A stretch of 64,000 nt of DNA from CAVTRI01 sp963737075. GTDB lineage: Bacteria > Actinomycetota > Acidimicrobiia > Acidimicrobiales > Palsa-688. The notes beneath the pieces were generated by a model. It did no database searches. It saw nothing but the letters and a program-made list of their open reading frames with translations, and was not told the origin of the DNA. The stretch covers positions 2,294,001 through 2,358,000 of the forward strand of contig CAVTRI010000001.1 of NCBI GenBank assembly GCA_963737075.1, read 5' to 3'. Shown here piece after piece: positions 17,315-25,882 of this stretch. Each line of letters opens with the position of its first letter. Positions within the stretch are counted from its first letter, which is position 1. A program made the position numbers and the translations under genes.

Positions 17315-18901
17315 TCACCCCACGAGCCGGGTGTGCCCCTCCCAATAGGGGCCGCGCAGCTCCTTCTTCAAGACCTTCCCGCTCGGGTTGCGGGGGAGCT
17401 CGTCGACCCATTCGACGCTGGTGGGGCATTTGTACCGTGCCAGCTGTTCCCGGCAGTAGGCGATCAGTTCTTCTTCGGTGACCTCCGCTTCTGAGGCGGC
17501 CGGCGCACGTACCACGATCGCCTTGGGCGTCTCCCCCCACCGTTCGTGCGGCACCCCGATGACCGCGGCGTCGGCGACGGCGGGATGGCCCATGAGCACG
17601 TTCTCGATCTCAGCGGGATAGATGTTCTCGGCGCCGGAGACGATCATGTCCTTGACGCGGTCGTACATGAACAAGTAGCCGTCGGCGTCGAGGTAGCCGG
17701 CGTCTCCGGTGCGGAACCAACCGTCAGGCAAGACGGCCTCGGCAGTGGCTTCCGGCAGATTCCAGTAGCCCTTCATGACGAGCGGGCCTCGCACCCAGAT
17801 CTCCCCCACCTCACCTGTAGCGACGTCCTCCCGGCTCGCCGGGTCGACGACCCGGATCTCGGCGTTTGGAACCGGGATCCCGCACGAACGCAGCCGCTCC
17901 CGGTTGGGGCCGGCCGGATCGTGGTCCTCGGCCGGCAGGTAGACGACGGTCCCGGTTGTCTCGGTCAGCCCGTACGCCTGCACAAATTGACAGCCGAAGG
18001 TGCGGATGGCGTCGGTCAGGACCTGCTCGGAAATCGGCGACGCCCCGTACAGGATGGTGCCCAAGGCGGAGAAGTCGCGCTCCCGGACCCCGGGCAGGGC
18101 GAGCATGAACTGCAGGACCGCGGGGACCAGGAACCCATGCGTGACCCGTTCCTGCTCGATGACGTCCACCAACTCTGCCGGCACCACTTCGCGCACCATC
18201 ACGTTGGTCGCGCCCACAGTCAGGCCGGCCAGCAGCCAGCCCCCACCGCCGATGTGGTACAACGGCATGGCCACCAAGCTCACCGAGTCGGGGCCGAGAC
18301 CCATCACCCGCGGGTACAGCGTCAGACCTGTGAACAGGTTGGCGTTGGTGAGCTGAACTCCCTTGGGGCGGCCGGTCGTGCCCGACGAATACAACTGGTA
18401 GGCGACGTCCTCCCGTGCCTGCGGCTCTGCGGGGTCCTCTGCCGGGTGGGCGTCCCGCCAGGCGTCGAAGCTTGGATGGCGATCGGCGTCGCCGATGACG
18501 ACGACTTGGACGCCGCCCAGTTCGCCCGCCACCTTCTCCACGGCAGGCACGAACTCCTCGCCCACCACGAACACCGGCGCCCCGGTGTCACGCACGATGT
18601 ATGCGATTTCCGGCGGGGCCAGGCGGTAGTTGACCGGCACCGGCACCGCGTTGAGCTTCGCAGCGCCGAAGAAGAGCTCGGCTTGCTCCGGGCTGTTTTT
18701 GTCCAGGAAGGCCACCCGCCCGCCAGGGGCGACCCCTGCGGCCCGCAACGCCTGAGCGAGCCGGCTTGATCGCTCGTCCAGCTGCCGGTACGTCAGCGAG
18801 CGGCCGTGGAAGCGCAGCGCCGCCCGGTCGGGGCTGTGTGCCGCCCAGAGACGGATCGCGTCGGCGGTGGTGGACGGGGCAGGTGCCGCGGTGTCGGTCA
18901 T
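17315..18901 (-). CDS. Acyl-CoA synthetase (AMP-forming)
   Basis: 528-residue adenylate-forming ligase. AMP-binding motif YSSGTTGRPKG, the A5 motif YGLTETTG, the hinge region with GWFRTGDAGYLD and the catalytic-Lys end NPSGKVLKKELR are present. I start at ATG 18901 (MTDTAAPAP) because the preceding frame is Ala/Gly-rich sequence without family character. It resembles medium- or long-chain fatty acyl-CoA ligases more than MenE, but adjacency to a menC-like gene keeps MenE as a weak alternative. About 259 nt of GC-rich spacer separates its end from the menC-like gene. Confidence 0.88.
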   Translation of the reverse strand: MTDTAAPAPSTTADAIRLWAAHSPDRAALRFHGRSLTYRQLDERSSRLAQALRAAGVAPGGRVAFLDKNSPEQAELFFGAAKLNAVPVPVNYRLAPPEIAYIVRDTGAPVFVVGEEFVPAVEKVAGELGGVQVVVIGDADRHPSFDAWRDAHPAEDPAEPQAREDVAYQLYSSGTTGRPKGVQLTNANLFTGLTLYPRVMGLGPDSVSLVAMPLYHIGGGGWLLAGLTVGATNVMVREVVPAELVDVIEQERVTHGFLVPAVLQFMLALPGVRERDFSALGTILYGASPISEQVLTDAIRTFGCQFVQAYGLTETTGTVVYLPAEDHDPAGPNRERLRSCGIPVPNAEIRVVDPASREDVATGEVGEIWVRGPLVMKGYWNLPEATAEAVLPDGWFRTGDAGYLDADGYLFMYDRVKDMIVSGAENIYPAEIENVLMGHPAVADAAVIGVPHERWGETPKAIVVRAPAASEAEVTEEELIAYCREQLARYKCPTSVEWVDELPRNPSGKVLKKELRGPYWEGHTRLVG

Positions 18902-19047
18902 GCCACAGGCTAGAGCCGCGAAGCCGCCGGCGGCGGCGGACCCCGGGGCAACGGCAATAAGCCCGGGCCCCACAAATGAGAGGCGGCCAGGGCCGAACGG
19001 CGCCGAGGTGGTTGGCGGAAGGCCGTCCGGAGTAGACAGGGGGCCGC

Positions 19048-19548
19048 ATGCCCGAACGCCGCCACGTCGAAGCGATCATCGAGATCCCCAAAGGGGGCCG
19101 CAACAAGTACGAGTATGACCACGACCGCCACGTGATCTTTCTCGACCGCAGGTTGTTCTCGGCCACGGTCTACCCGGGTGACTACGGATTCGTCCCCGAC
19201 ACCCTGGCCGAAGACGGCGATCCGCTCGACGTCCTGGTGATCGTCGACGAGCCGACGTTTCCCGGTTGCCACATCATGGTTAAGCCGCTCGGCGTGTTTC
19301 GCATGGCCGACGAGCACGGCCCAGACGCCAAGGTTGTGGCCCTCCCCGCCAATGACCCGCAGGCCGCGGGAATCAACAACCTGCAACAGCTTCCGCCAAT
19401 GCTGGCCGACGAGATCGCCCACTTCTTCGACGTGTACAAGGATCTCGAGCCGGGCAAGGACACGGTCGTCCACGGCTTCGGAGACCTGGAGGAGGCGTGG
19501 GCGGAGATCGAGGCTTGCCAGGAGCGTTACGCCGCTACAACGCGGTGA
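19048..19548 (+). CDS. ppa: Inorganic pyrophosphatase (soluble, family I)
   Basis: 166-residue class A inorganic pyrophosphatase that hydrolyses PPi and pulls forward biosynthetic reactions in the cytoplasm. Active-site signatures are EIPKGGRNKYEYD at 12-24, YPGDYGFVP at 42-50 and the metal-binding EDGDPLDVLV (D56, D58, D61). Length and order match bacterial hexameric enzymes. Its 3' end overlaps the convergent FluC gene by 14 nt. It is divergent from the acyl-CoA ligase. Confidence 0.97.
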   Translation: MPERRHVEAIIEIPKGGRNKYEYDHDRHVIFLDRRLFSATVYPGDYGFVPDTLAEDGDPLDVLVIVDEPTFPGCHIMVKPLGVFRMADEHGPDAKVVALPANDPQAAGINNLQQLPPMLADEIAHFFDVYKDLEPGKDTVVHGFGDLEEAWAEIEACQERYAATTR

Positions 19549-19903
19549 GCCCCAGCCCCAAAGCCGCGGCCAGCAGTCCGACGATCAAAGATCCGGTGAG
19601 GTTGCGCACCGCCGCCCGTCCCTCGCCCTCCTCGACCAGCCGCACCGTCTCGAACGAAAACGTGGAGAACGTCGTGAAGGCGCCGAAGAACCCGGTGCCG
19701 ATCACAGTCTTCGGCACGTCCCCCAGACCATGGTAGAGAGCCACCCCCGTGATCACGCCCAGCAGGAGCGCGCCTGACGCGTTGACCACGAACGTGCCCC
19801 ATGGGAAGCGGCCGGGCCGGCGGGCGCTCACCATCTGGTCGACCAGCAGCCGGGCCGGGGCGCCGACCGCCCCCGCGAGCATCACGCCGAGAAGGGCGAT
19901 CAC
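19535..19903 (-). CDS. crcB: Fluoride channel FluC/CrcB, second subunit gene
   Basis: 122-residue four-helix membrane protein of the FluC family. Diagnostic motifs are GAVGAPARLL at the N-terminus, WGTFVVNASGALLLG (pore Asn) and GFFGAFTTFSTFSFE (the Phe box and TTFSTF break). It exports fluoride as a dual-topology or heteromeric dimer. The start is a GTG at 19903 overlapping the stop of the first FluC gene (GTGA). Two adjacent genes of opposite topology are common in Gram-positive bacteria and suggest a heterodimer. Confidence 0.93.
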   Translation of the reverse strand: MIALLGVMLAGAVGAPARLLVDQMVSARRPGRFPWGTFVVNASGALLLGVITGVALYHGLGDVPKTVIGTGFFGAFTTFSTFSFETVRLVEEGEGRAAVRNLTGSLIVGLLAAALGLGLTAL

Positions 19904-20382
19904 TCGGCCCGCCCCGCCTCGGCCAGCGCCGGCTTCTCGGGGGAAACGGGGCGCGCTCCAACGCGGCCGACGACAAACCCGGCGCCGACGGCCAGCAACC
20001 CGGCGGCCAGGCTGGCGCCCACATACCCGGCGGCCAGCGCGGCGTGGCCACGCTTCACCAAGAGGTCCGTTTCCACCATGAATGTGGACCAGGTGGTGTA
20101 GGCGCCGACGAACCCGGTGGCAGCGAACGGACGGAGGTAGGACCGGGGCGGCCAGCGCTCGACAATCAGGACCAGCAGCGCCCCGAGCACGAAGCTGCCG
20201 CTGATGTTGGCGATGAACGTGGCCCGTGGGAAAGCGGCGGCCGTGGTGGGCAGGGCCACGCCGATCCCGTATCGGGCAGGCGCCCCCAGGGCGCCTCCAG
20301 CCGCCACGGCAAGCAGCGGTCGCCAGCTGCGCGGCGGCTGTGGCGGAAGCAGGTCGGGGTCGATCGGCTCGGGGTGGGACAA
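19900..20382 (-). CDS. crcB: Fluoride channel FluC/CrcB, first subunit gene
   Basis: 160-residue FluC-family fluoride channel. GGALGAPARYGIG, FIANISGSFVLGALL and GFVGAYTTWSTF are the three family motifs; the last has Trp in place of Phe. A TTG at 20382 is the start, preceded by AGGAGG at 7 nt. A fluoride riboswitch lies 36 nt further upstream, so expression is switched on when fluoride accumulates. It precedes and overlaps the second channel gene. A longer charged tail (VGARPVSPEKP) is seen at the C-terminus. Confidence 0.95.
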   Translation of the reverse strand: MSHPEPIDPDLLPPQPPRSWRPLLAVAAGGALGAPARYGIGVALPTTAAAFPRATFIANISGSFVLGALLVLIVERWPPRSYLRPFAATGFVGAYTTWSTFMVETDLLVKRGHAALAAGYVGASLAAGLLAVGAGFVVGRVGARPVSPEKPALAEAGRAE

Positions 20383-20418
20383 TGTGGCTCCTCCTGGGCA
20401 CGGCGAGTCGCGGTGTCA

Positions 20419-20470
20419 ACAGGAGTCATCAGCCCCACGGGGCGGTTACGGCGAACCCCATCGCCAGCCT
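20419..20470 (-). promoter_or_regulatory. Fluoride riboswitch (crcB motif)
   Basis: Reading the minus strand, GGCGATGGGGTTCGCC (about 20466-20451) is followed by GTAACCGCCCCGTGGGGC and TGATGACTCCT. This is the characteristic fluoride-aptamer order: GATGG/TTCGCC stem, the AAC joint, a GC hairpin and TGATG...CCT closing the pseudoknot. It lies directly before two FluC genes, which is the classical context. Confidence 0.93.
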
Positions 20471-20505
20471 GCACCCTACCGGATTTCGGCGTTACAGTCG
20501 CTCCG

Positions 20506-20877
20506 GTGAGCGCAGACAGCCATTACACGGTCGTCTCAGCGGACACACACGCCGGGAGAAGTCACGCCCACAACCGCTGGTGCGCCGACTTCGTGGCCGA
20601 GTATCCCGAGCGGCGAGCGGGAATGGGAAGCGACTACCCCCACGACGAGGGCACCCACCCCTTCACCCGGGAGCATCTACGGCAGGTGTTCTCGGTCCTG
20701 CCCGAGCGTGAATTGCGGCCGATCCTCGGGGACGACGCCGCCGAGCTGTACGGGTTCGATCTCGAGGCGCTGGCGCCCGTCGCCGCCCGGATCGGCCCGA
20801 CGGTGGCCGAGGTGGCCGAGCCGCTCACGGAGCTGGCGCCGCACCCCAACGAGGGGTTACTGCGCGCCGCCAGCTAG
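20506..20877 (+). pseudogene. Amidohydrolase remnant with large in-frame internal deletion
   Basis: A 123-codon open frame starting GTG 20506. Its first part (YTVVSADTHAG) is the N-terminal metal-binding strand of an amidohydrolase_2 enzyme; after residue 38 it changes directly to MGSDYPHDEGTHPFTREH and LYGFDLEAL, which is the C-terminal catalytic segment of the same family. Intact proteins are about 400 residues, so some 270 residues of the barrel are absent. It cannot fold as a complete TIM barrel. It lies immediately before the S9 peptidase gene and after the fluoride riboswitch on the other strand. Read collapse is an alternative. Confidence 0.8.
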
Positions 20878-20905
20878 TGCCCGAGCAGAAGCGGAGGCGG
20901 CAATA

Positions 20906-22876
20906 GTGCCGGACATCCGGGCGTACGGCACGTGGCCGTCGCCCATCACGCGATCGATGTTGACTGAGGCGGCGGTCGGTCTGTCGCAGGTGCAGGTCCA
21001 CGACGAGGAGGTGTGGTGGAACGAGTCCCGACCCTCCGAAGCCGGCCGCCAGGCGCTCGTCAGCAGCCCGCTCGCAGGTGGCGAGGTCATCGAACGACTG
21101 TCCGTCCCGTGGTCGGCCCGCACCGCAGTGCACGAGTACGGGGGTCGGTGCTGGACGGTGCACGGCGACACGCTGGTGTTCTCCAACTGGGCCGACCAGC
21201 GCCTGTGGGCCATGAGAAACGGTGGCGAACCCCAAGCCCTCACCCCGGCGCCACCCGAGCCTCGGGCGTGGCGGTACGCCGACCCTGTCGTCACCCCGGA
21301 CGGCCGCTGGGTGATCTGCGTGCGGGAACGTCACGAGGGCGCTGAGGTCACCAACGACCTGGTCGCGGTCACGCTCGACGGTGGAGATGAGCCGGTACCG
21401 CTCGCGGCTGGTCGCGATTTCTACGCCGCCCCCCGCATCTCCCCCGACGGGACGCGACTGGCCTGGTTGTGCTGGGACCATCCGGACATGCCGTGGGACC
21501 ACACCGAGCTGCGGGAAGCGCCATTCGATGCGGCCCCGGCCGGCCCCGGGGGCCGCGGGCAGCGTCCGAGGCTGGGTGACGACCGGTTGGTCGCCGGCCA
21601 GCCGGGCGAGTCCATTACCCAGCCCCGCTGGTCAGCCAGCGGCGTGCTCCACTACGTCTCCGACCGGACCGGCTGGTACAACCTGTACGCCGACGGCGGC
21701 GAGCCCCTCGCCCCTGCGAGCGCGGAGTTCGCCGGGCCGGACTGGGTGTTCGGAGAGTCCACCTACACCTTCCTGCCCGATGGTCGGATCGTCGCGACGT
21801 GGCGCGGCGCGGATGGGTCCGCTCAATTAGGCCTGGTCGGGGCCTCCGGTCCGCAGCCACTGGATCTGCCCTTTTCCCAATATGCATATCTGGACGGCAG
21901 CGGAGGGGAAGTGGTCGGCGTAGCCGGGTCTCCGACATCGCCGCCCGCCGTGGTGCGGATCGGCGCGGACGACGCCTCCGTCGCCGTGCTGCGGGCCAGC
22001 CAGCAGGTGCCCGTCGACGCCGCGATGCTCTCCCGGCCCCGGCTCGTCAGCTACAAGAGCGGCGGCGAGACCGCCCGTGCGTGGTTCTACCCGCCCACCA
22101 ATCCGGCGTACGAGGCGCCGGCGGAAGAAAGGCCCCCGCTCGTGGTCATGAGCCACGGCGGCCCAACCTCCTCGGCGTCGACGGTCCTCAGCCTCGGCGT
22201 GCAGTACTGGACCAGCCGGGGGTTCGCGGTCGCCAATGTCGACTACCGGGGCAGCAGCGGCTATGGCCGGGCCTATCGGGACCGCCTGCGAGGCGAGTGG
22301 GGGGTGCTCGACGTTGAGGACTGCTCGGCGGTGGTCGAGTTCCTGGCCGGCGAGGACCTGGCTGACGGGACCCGGGCCGTCATCCGCGGCGGCAGCGCAG
22401 GCGGGTACACGACGCTGGCTGCCCTTTGCTTCACCGATGTGTTCGCCGCCGGTGCCAGCCTCTACGGGGTGGCAGACCTCGAACTGCTGGCCCGCGACAC
22501 CCACAAATTCGAGGCCCGGTACCTGGACCGCCTGGTCGGGCCGTGGCCTGAGGCAGCCGACCGCTACCGGGAGCGGAGTCCCCTGTACCACCTGGAAGGA
22601 CTGCGCTGCCCGGTGATCCTGTTCCAGGGGGAGGAGGACGCGGTGGTGCCCCGGGCCCAGGCGGACACCATCTATGCGGCGTTGACGAAGCGGGGGGTGC
22701 CGGTGGCGTACGTCCTGTTCCCGGGCGAGCAGCACGGGTTCCGGCAGGCGGCCACCATTGAGGCGGTCGCCGAGGCGGAACTGGCGTTCTACGGCAGGGT
22801 GCTCGGCTTCACGCCGGCCGGCGATCCGGTCGTGCCGCCGATCGCGAACGAATGGGCCCTCAGTCTTCGATCCTGA
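20906..22876 (+). CDS. S9-family prolyl oligopeptidase-like serine peptidase
   Basis: 656-residue peptidase of the S9C (acylaminoacyl peptidase) type: an N-terminal beta-propeller with repeated DPVVTPDGRW and APRISPDGTRLAW blades, then an alpha/beta-hydrolase domain. The catalytic Ser is in RGGSAGGY, Asp in EEDAVV and His in EQHGF. No signal peptide is visible, so it is cytoplasmic. GTG at 20906 is preceded by GGAGG; the longer upstream frame overlaps the amidohydrolase remnant and is not family-like. Its 3' end overlaps the convergent ferredoxin gene by 17 nt. Confidence 0.93.
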   Translation: MPDIRAYGTWPSPITRSMLTEAAVGLSQVQVHDEEVWWNESRPSEAGRQALVSSPLAGGEVIERLSVPWSARTAVHEYGGRCWTVHGDTLVFSNWADQRLWAMRNGGEPQALTPAPPEPRAWRYADPVVTPDGRWVICVRERHEGAEVTNDLVAVTLDGGDEPVPLAAGRDFYAAPRISPDGTRLAWLCWDHPDMPWDHTELREAPFDAAPAGPGGRGQRPRLGDDRLVAGQPGESITQPRWSASGVLHYVSDRTGWYNLYADGGEPLAPASAEFAGPDWVFGESTYTFLPDGRIVATWRGADGSAQLGLVGASGPQPLDLPFSQYAYLDGSGGEVVGVAGSPTSPPAVVRIGADDASVAVLRASQQVPVDAAMLSRPRLVSYKSGGETARAWFYPPTNPAYEAPAEERPPLVVMSHGGPTSSASTVLSLGVQYWTSRGFAVANVDYRGSSGYGRAYRDRLRGEWGVLDVEDCSAVVEFLAGEDLADGTRAVIRGGSAGGYTTLAALCFTDVFAAGASLYGVADLELLARDTHKFEARYLDRLVGPWPEAADRYRERSPLYHLEGLRCPVILFQGEEDAVVPRAQADTIYAALTKRGVPVAYVLFPGEQHGFRQAATIEAVAEAELAFYGRVLGFTPAGDPVVPPIANEWALSLRS

Positions 22877-23051
22877 TCGCCTGCTTCGGGCAGAGGTGCA
22901 CGGCCTCTTCCACCTTGGAACGCAGCTCTTCGGGGGGCTCCTCCTGCAGCACGTACATGAAGTCGTCGTCGCGTACCTCGAAGACCTCAGGGGCGACGCC
23001 CATGCACAACGCGTTGCTCTCGCACAGGTCGTAATCGACAACTACACGCAT
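22860..23051 (-). CDS. 3Fe-4S ferredoxin
   Basis: 63-residue small ferredoxin with cysteines C10, C16 (CESNALC) and C54 (HLCP), the pattern of single-cluster [3Fe-4S] ferredoxins that deliver electrons to actinobacterial cytochrome P450s. ATG at 23051 (MRVVVDYD) is favoured over an upstream ATG at 23069. No P450 is adjacent; the one at 13.5 kb is a possible but unproven partner. Overlaps the end of the S9 peptidase gene tail to tail. Confidence 0.93.
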   Translation of the reverse strand: MRVVVDYDLCESNALCMGVAPEVFEVRDDDFMYVLQEEPPEELRSKVEEAVHLCPKQAIRIED

Positions 23052-23116
23052 GTCGCCACCATACTTCACGGCCCGCGACAGACGCCCGTTCGCCTCCAGC
23101 GGGTCGCGGCCGGAGC

Positions 23117-23698
23117 CTACGACGCCGGCCGGTGGTGCGTGTCGTTGAAGGCCCTCAGCGCCGGCCGCCCCAATCGGGTGGGCACGATCTGGCTGATCGA
23201 CGCCACGTCGACGATCATCTGGACGCTGATGCGGTCGTCCACCCCGAGCGCCCAGGCGACCGCGGCCTTGAGGGGCGACACGTGGGTGACCACCACCACG
23301 TCACGTGCCGCCGCCTCGTCCCACAGCTCCTCACACGCCGCTCGCACCCGTTCTCCGAGTGCGTGCAGCGACTCGCCTCCCTCGGGGGCCCATGACAGGT
23401 CCTCCGGCCAGTGCCGGAACACTTCCGCCGCGCCCTCCAGGTCCATCCCGTCGTAGATGCCGTAGTCGACCTCGATCCACCTCGGGTCGACCTCGACCGG
23501 CGGCCCGAGCGCCTCCGCGGTGCGCACGCAGCGCTCCAGGGGGCTGGTCACGACCCGTGCCGCCCGGCGCAGCAGCTCCGAGGCGCCCAGCGCCTCCGCC
23601 TGGCGCACCCCGAGCGCGTCGAGGGGGACGTCAAGACGGCCGAGCAGGCGACGGGACGCGTTGTGGCCCGTCCGGCCGTGGCGGACCAGGATCAGCAC
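23117..23698 (-). CDS. Histidine phosphatase-family protein (phosphoglycerate mutase-like)
   Basis: 193-residue branch-1 histidine phosphatase. The phosphohistidine motif LVRHGRTGHN is at the N-terminus (RHG), TSPLERCVRTAE supplies the second Arg, EVDYGIYDG the Glu region and VVTHVSPLK the second His. Members include alpha-ribazole phosphatase, phosphoglycerate mutase-like and nonspecific acid phosphatases; the exact substrate is not visible. Start GTG at 23698. It sits between the MFS gene and the ferredoxin gene, all on the minus strand. Confidence 0.92.
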   Translation of the reverse strand: MLILVRHGRTGHNASRRLLGRLDVPLDALGVRQAEALGASELLRRAARVVTSPLERCVRTAEALGPPVEVDPRWIEVDYGIYDGMDLEGAAEVFRHWPEDLSWAPEGGESLHALGERVRAACEELWDEAAARDVVVVTHVSPLKAAVAWALGVDDRISVQMIVDVASISQIVPTRLGRPALRAFNDTHHRPAS

Positions 23699-23764
23699 GG
23701 GTGGCGAGGCTACTCGCGGCCCTGTCGTAGCCGTCTGGGGCCAGGTCCCGCTCGTGGCGCCGGC

Positions 23765-25078
23765 CTAATGGGCCGCCTGCGAGCTCGGCGCCGGAACTGG
23801 CTGTTCGATCAGGGCTCGCGACCAGGTCTTTTCATCGCCGAGTCTTTGGCGTCGAGTTTCTGGCCGGCCCACGAGCCGGATGTACCCGTACGTCCCGGCC
23901 AGCAGCGTGGCGATCGCGCCGACGCCGAGGGCGTAGCGCGGCCCCAACGCGCCGCCGATGAACCCGACCAGCGGGCCGCCGATCGGCGTCGAGCCGAGGA
24001 ATGCCACCGACCACAGGGACATGACTCTTCCGCGCATCGACGGCTCGGATGCCAACTGGAGCGTGGTGTTACCCAAGCTGAGGAACGTCACCGACCCCGC
24101 CCCGACACCGAGCAGGACCGTCTGCTCGACCCAACGGTTCGGAGCCAGAGCGGCCAGCCCGATGACCGCACCGAAGGCGAGGGCGGTGTTGACCAGGCGC
24201 CGGGGGTTCCGGCTGCGACGTCCGGCGGCGATCAGGCCGCCCACGACGGCGCCCACGCCCATGGATGCCGTCAGGTAGCCGTAGGTGGCAGAGTCGCCGT
24301 GGAACGTGGTCCCTGCCACCAGCGGCAGGCTGACCTGGAACTCGTAAGCCAGGCAGCCGATGACGGCCATCATCAAGAGGGTGTCGCGGAGCAGGGGGGT
24401 CCGGCCCACATAGCGGAAGCCCTCCATGAGCTGGCCTCGCATCCGGGTCACCCGCGGCGTCAACGTCAGCTGCGTCTGGTCGATCATCTTCAGCCCGCCG
24501 AGCACGAACAGAAACGACAGCGAGTTGATGGCGAAGCACCAGCCGCTCCCGATCGTCGCGATGAGCACGCCGGCGACGGCGGGCCCGACGGCCCGGGCGA
24601 CGTTGACCATCACCGAGTTGAGGGTGACGGCGTTGACGAGTTCGTCCGGCCCGACCATCTCGACCACGAAGGTCTGGCGGGTCGGGTTGTCGACCATGTT
24701 GATGAACCCAAGGGACCCCGCGATGAGGTACAGCTCCCACAGCTGCAAGGTTCCCGTCAGTTCGAGAGCGGCCAGCGCGGCGGCCTGCACGCCGGCCAGG
24801 CCCTGGGTCCAAAACAGGATGCGGTACTTGCCGAAGCGGTCGGCGATCGTCCCTCCGAGCGGCCCGAACAGCAGGATCGGCAGGGTCTGCAGGGCGACGA
24901 CCAGCCCGACGCGAAAACCCGAATGGGTCAGGGTGTACACCAGCCACGTCTGGGCGATGCTCTGCATCCAGGTCCCGATGAGCGACACGCTCTGGCCCGC
25001 GAAGTACCACCGGTAGTTTCGGATTCTGAGGGAGGAAAACGTCCTCCCGACGGCGTGACGGGTGAGCGTACGGAACAT
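23765..25078 (-). CDS. MFS exporter (EntS/MFS_3-like)
   Basis: 437-residue twelve-helix major facilitator transporter. The motif A segment GTIADRFGKYR follows helix two; RNYRWYFAGQSVSLIGTWMQ at the N-terminus is typical of the EntS/tetracycline-like MFS_3 family, which exports siderophores, drugs or metabolites. Both domain halves are complete and end with a cytosolic Pro/Ala-rich tail. An AT-rich patch with the near-dyad TTAGTTGCGCTAA lies 33 nt upstream of its ATG. Transported compound unknown. Confidence 0.9.
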   Translation of the reverse strand: MFRTLTRHAVGRTFSSLRIRNYRWYFAGQSVSLIGTWMQSIAQTWLVYTLTHSGFRVGLVVALQTLPILLFGPLGGTIADRFGKYRILFWTQGLAGVQAAALAALELTGTLQLWELYLIAGSLGFINMVDNPTRQTFVVEMVGPDELVNAVTLNSVMVNVARAVGPAVAGVLIATIGSGWCFAINSLSFLFVLGGLKMIDQTQLTLTPRVTRMRGQLMEGFRYVGRTPLLRDTLLMMAVIGCLAYEFQVSLPLVAGTTFHGDSATYGYLTASMGVGAVVGGLIAAGRRSRNPRRLVNTALAFGAVIGLAALAPNRWVEQTVLLGVGAGSVTFLSLGNTTLQLASEPSMRGRVMSLWSVAFLGSTPIGGPLVGFIGGALGPRYALGVGAIATLLAGTYGYIRLVGRPETRRQRLGDEKTWSRALIEQPVPAPSSQAAH

Positions 25079-25159
25079 GGGGCCGCGCGGTTTGCCTCCT
25101 GACCAGTCGCTTAGTTGCGCTAACGAATGGTACCAGGAATCTCGTGCCGCCCGCCCCCC

Positions 25160-25882
25160 TCAGGGGCGGACCAGGATCCGACCGCACTGGTCGCAGGTGA
25201 CGAGCGCGTCGTCGGGCAGGTGCCGGATCCGGTCAAGTTCCGTGGCGGGGAGGCTCAGATGGCATCCGTCACAGCGGCCGCCCACCAGGCGGGCGGCTCC
25301 GACACCACTGAGACGCGACCGGATGCGGTCGTAGGTGGCGAGCAGCTCGACCGCGACGGCGTCCGCCGCTGTCGAACGCTGCCGTCCGGTTTCATCGAGC
25401 TCCGCGTCCACGACGGACTCCGTCGCCGCCAGGGCGTCGCTGGCGGCGCCGACTCGGCCGTTCAGCGCCGTCATCTCGGCTTCGAGCGCGTCCACCGCGG
25501 CGTCGAGCGGCTCACGCTCCTCGAGGAGGGCCAGGATGCGATCCTCAAGGTCGGAGGCGCGGGCACGCTGGTGTTCGACGTCTTCGGCCATCGCCGAGAG
25601 CTCCCTCGTCGCCGACACCTCGCCGCTGTACATGCGGCGGCTCACCGTTTTCGCCCGTTGCTCGGAAGCGGCCAGATCGGCCTCGAGTGCGGCTTCGCGC
25701 CGAGCGACCTCATCTCTGGCCTCGCGAGCATCGGTCAGCTGAAGCTGGACACGTTCCCGGTCCGCTTCCGCCGCGGACAGCGCGGCTCGCTCCGCCAGGG
25801 TGGCCCGGCGGTGGCGCAGCTGGTCGAGGTGGGTGTCCAGGTCCTGGACGGCCAGCAGCGCCTCGAACTGCGGTGCGGTCAC
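25160..25882 (-). CDS. Coiled-coil protein with C-terminal C4 zinc ribbon (CT398/DUF164-like)
   Basis: 240-residue protein: two long heptad-rich coiled coils (about residues 5-180, with ERVQLQLTDAREARDEVARR) and a zinc ribbon near the C-terminus (CDGCHLSLP and CDQCGRILV). Homologues form hooked coiled-coil dimers and have been linked to nucleic acid or flagellar/secretion functions in other bacteria; in actinobacteria the role is unclear. GTG 25882 overlaps the stop of the PBP gene (GTGA). The product is about the usual length. Confidence 0.9.
   Translation of the reverse strand: MTAPQFEALLAVQDLDTHLDQLRHRRATLAERAALSAAEADRERVQLQLTDAREARDEVARREAALEADLAASEQRAKTVSRRMYSGEVSATRELSAMAEDVEHQRARASDLEDRILALLEEREPLDAAVDALEAEMTALNGRVGAASDALAATESVVDAELDETGRQRSTAADAVAVELLATYDRIRSRLSGVGAARLVGGRCDGCHLSLPATELDRIRHLPDDALVTCDQCGRILVRP

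Noticed and set aside
15946..18901. menC and acyl-CoA ligase as a menaquinone pair (MenC-MenE)
   Set aside because: The ligase has general fatty acyl-CoA ligase character, is on the other strand and no other men gene is present.
25111..25123. TTAGTTGCGCTAA near-dyad upstream of an MFS gene
   Set aside because: Arms are only 4 bp, no adjacent regulator gene, and a suitable promoter could not be placed; too weak to list as an operator.
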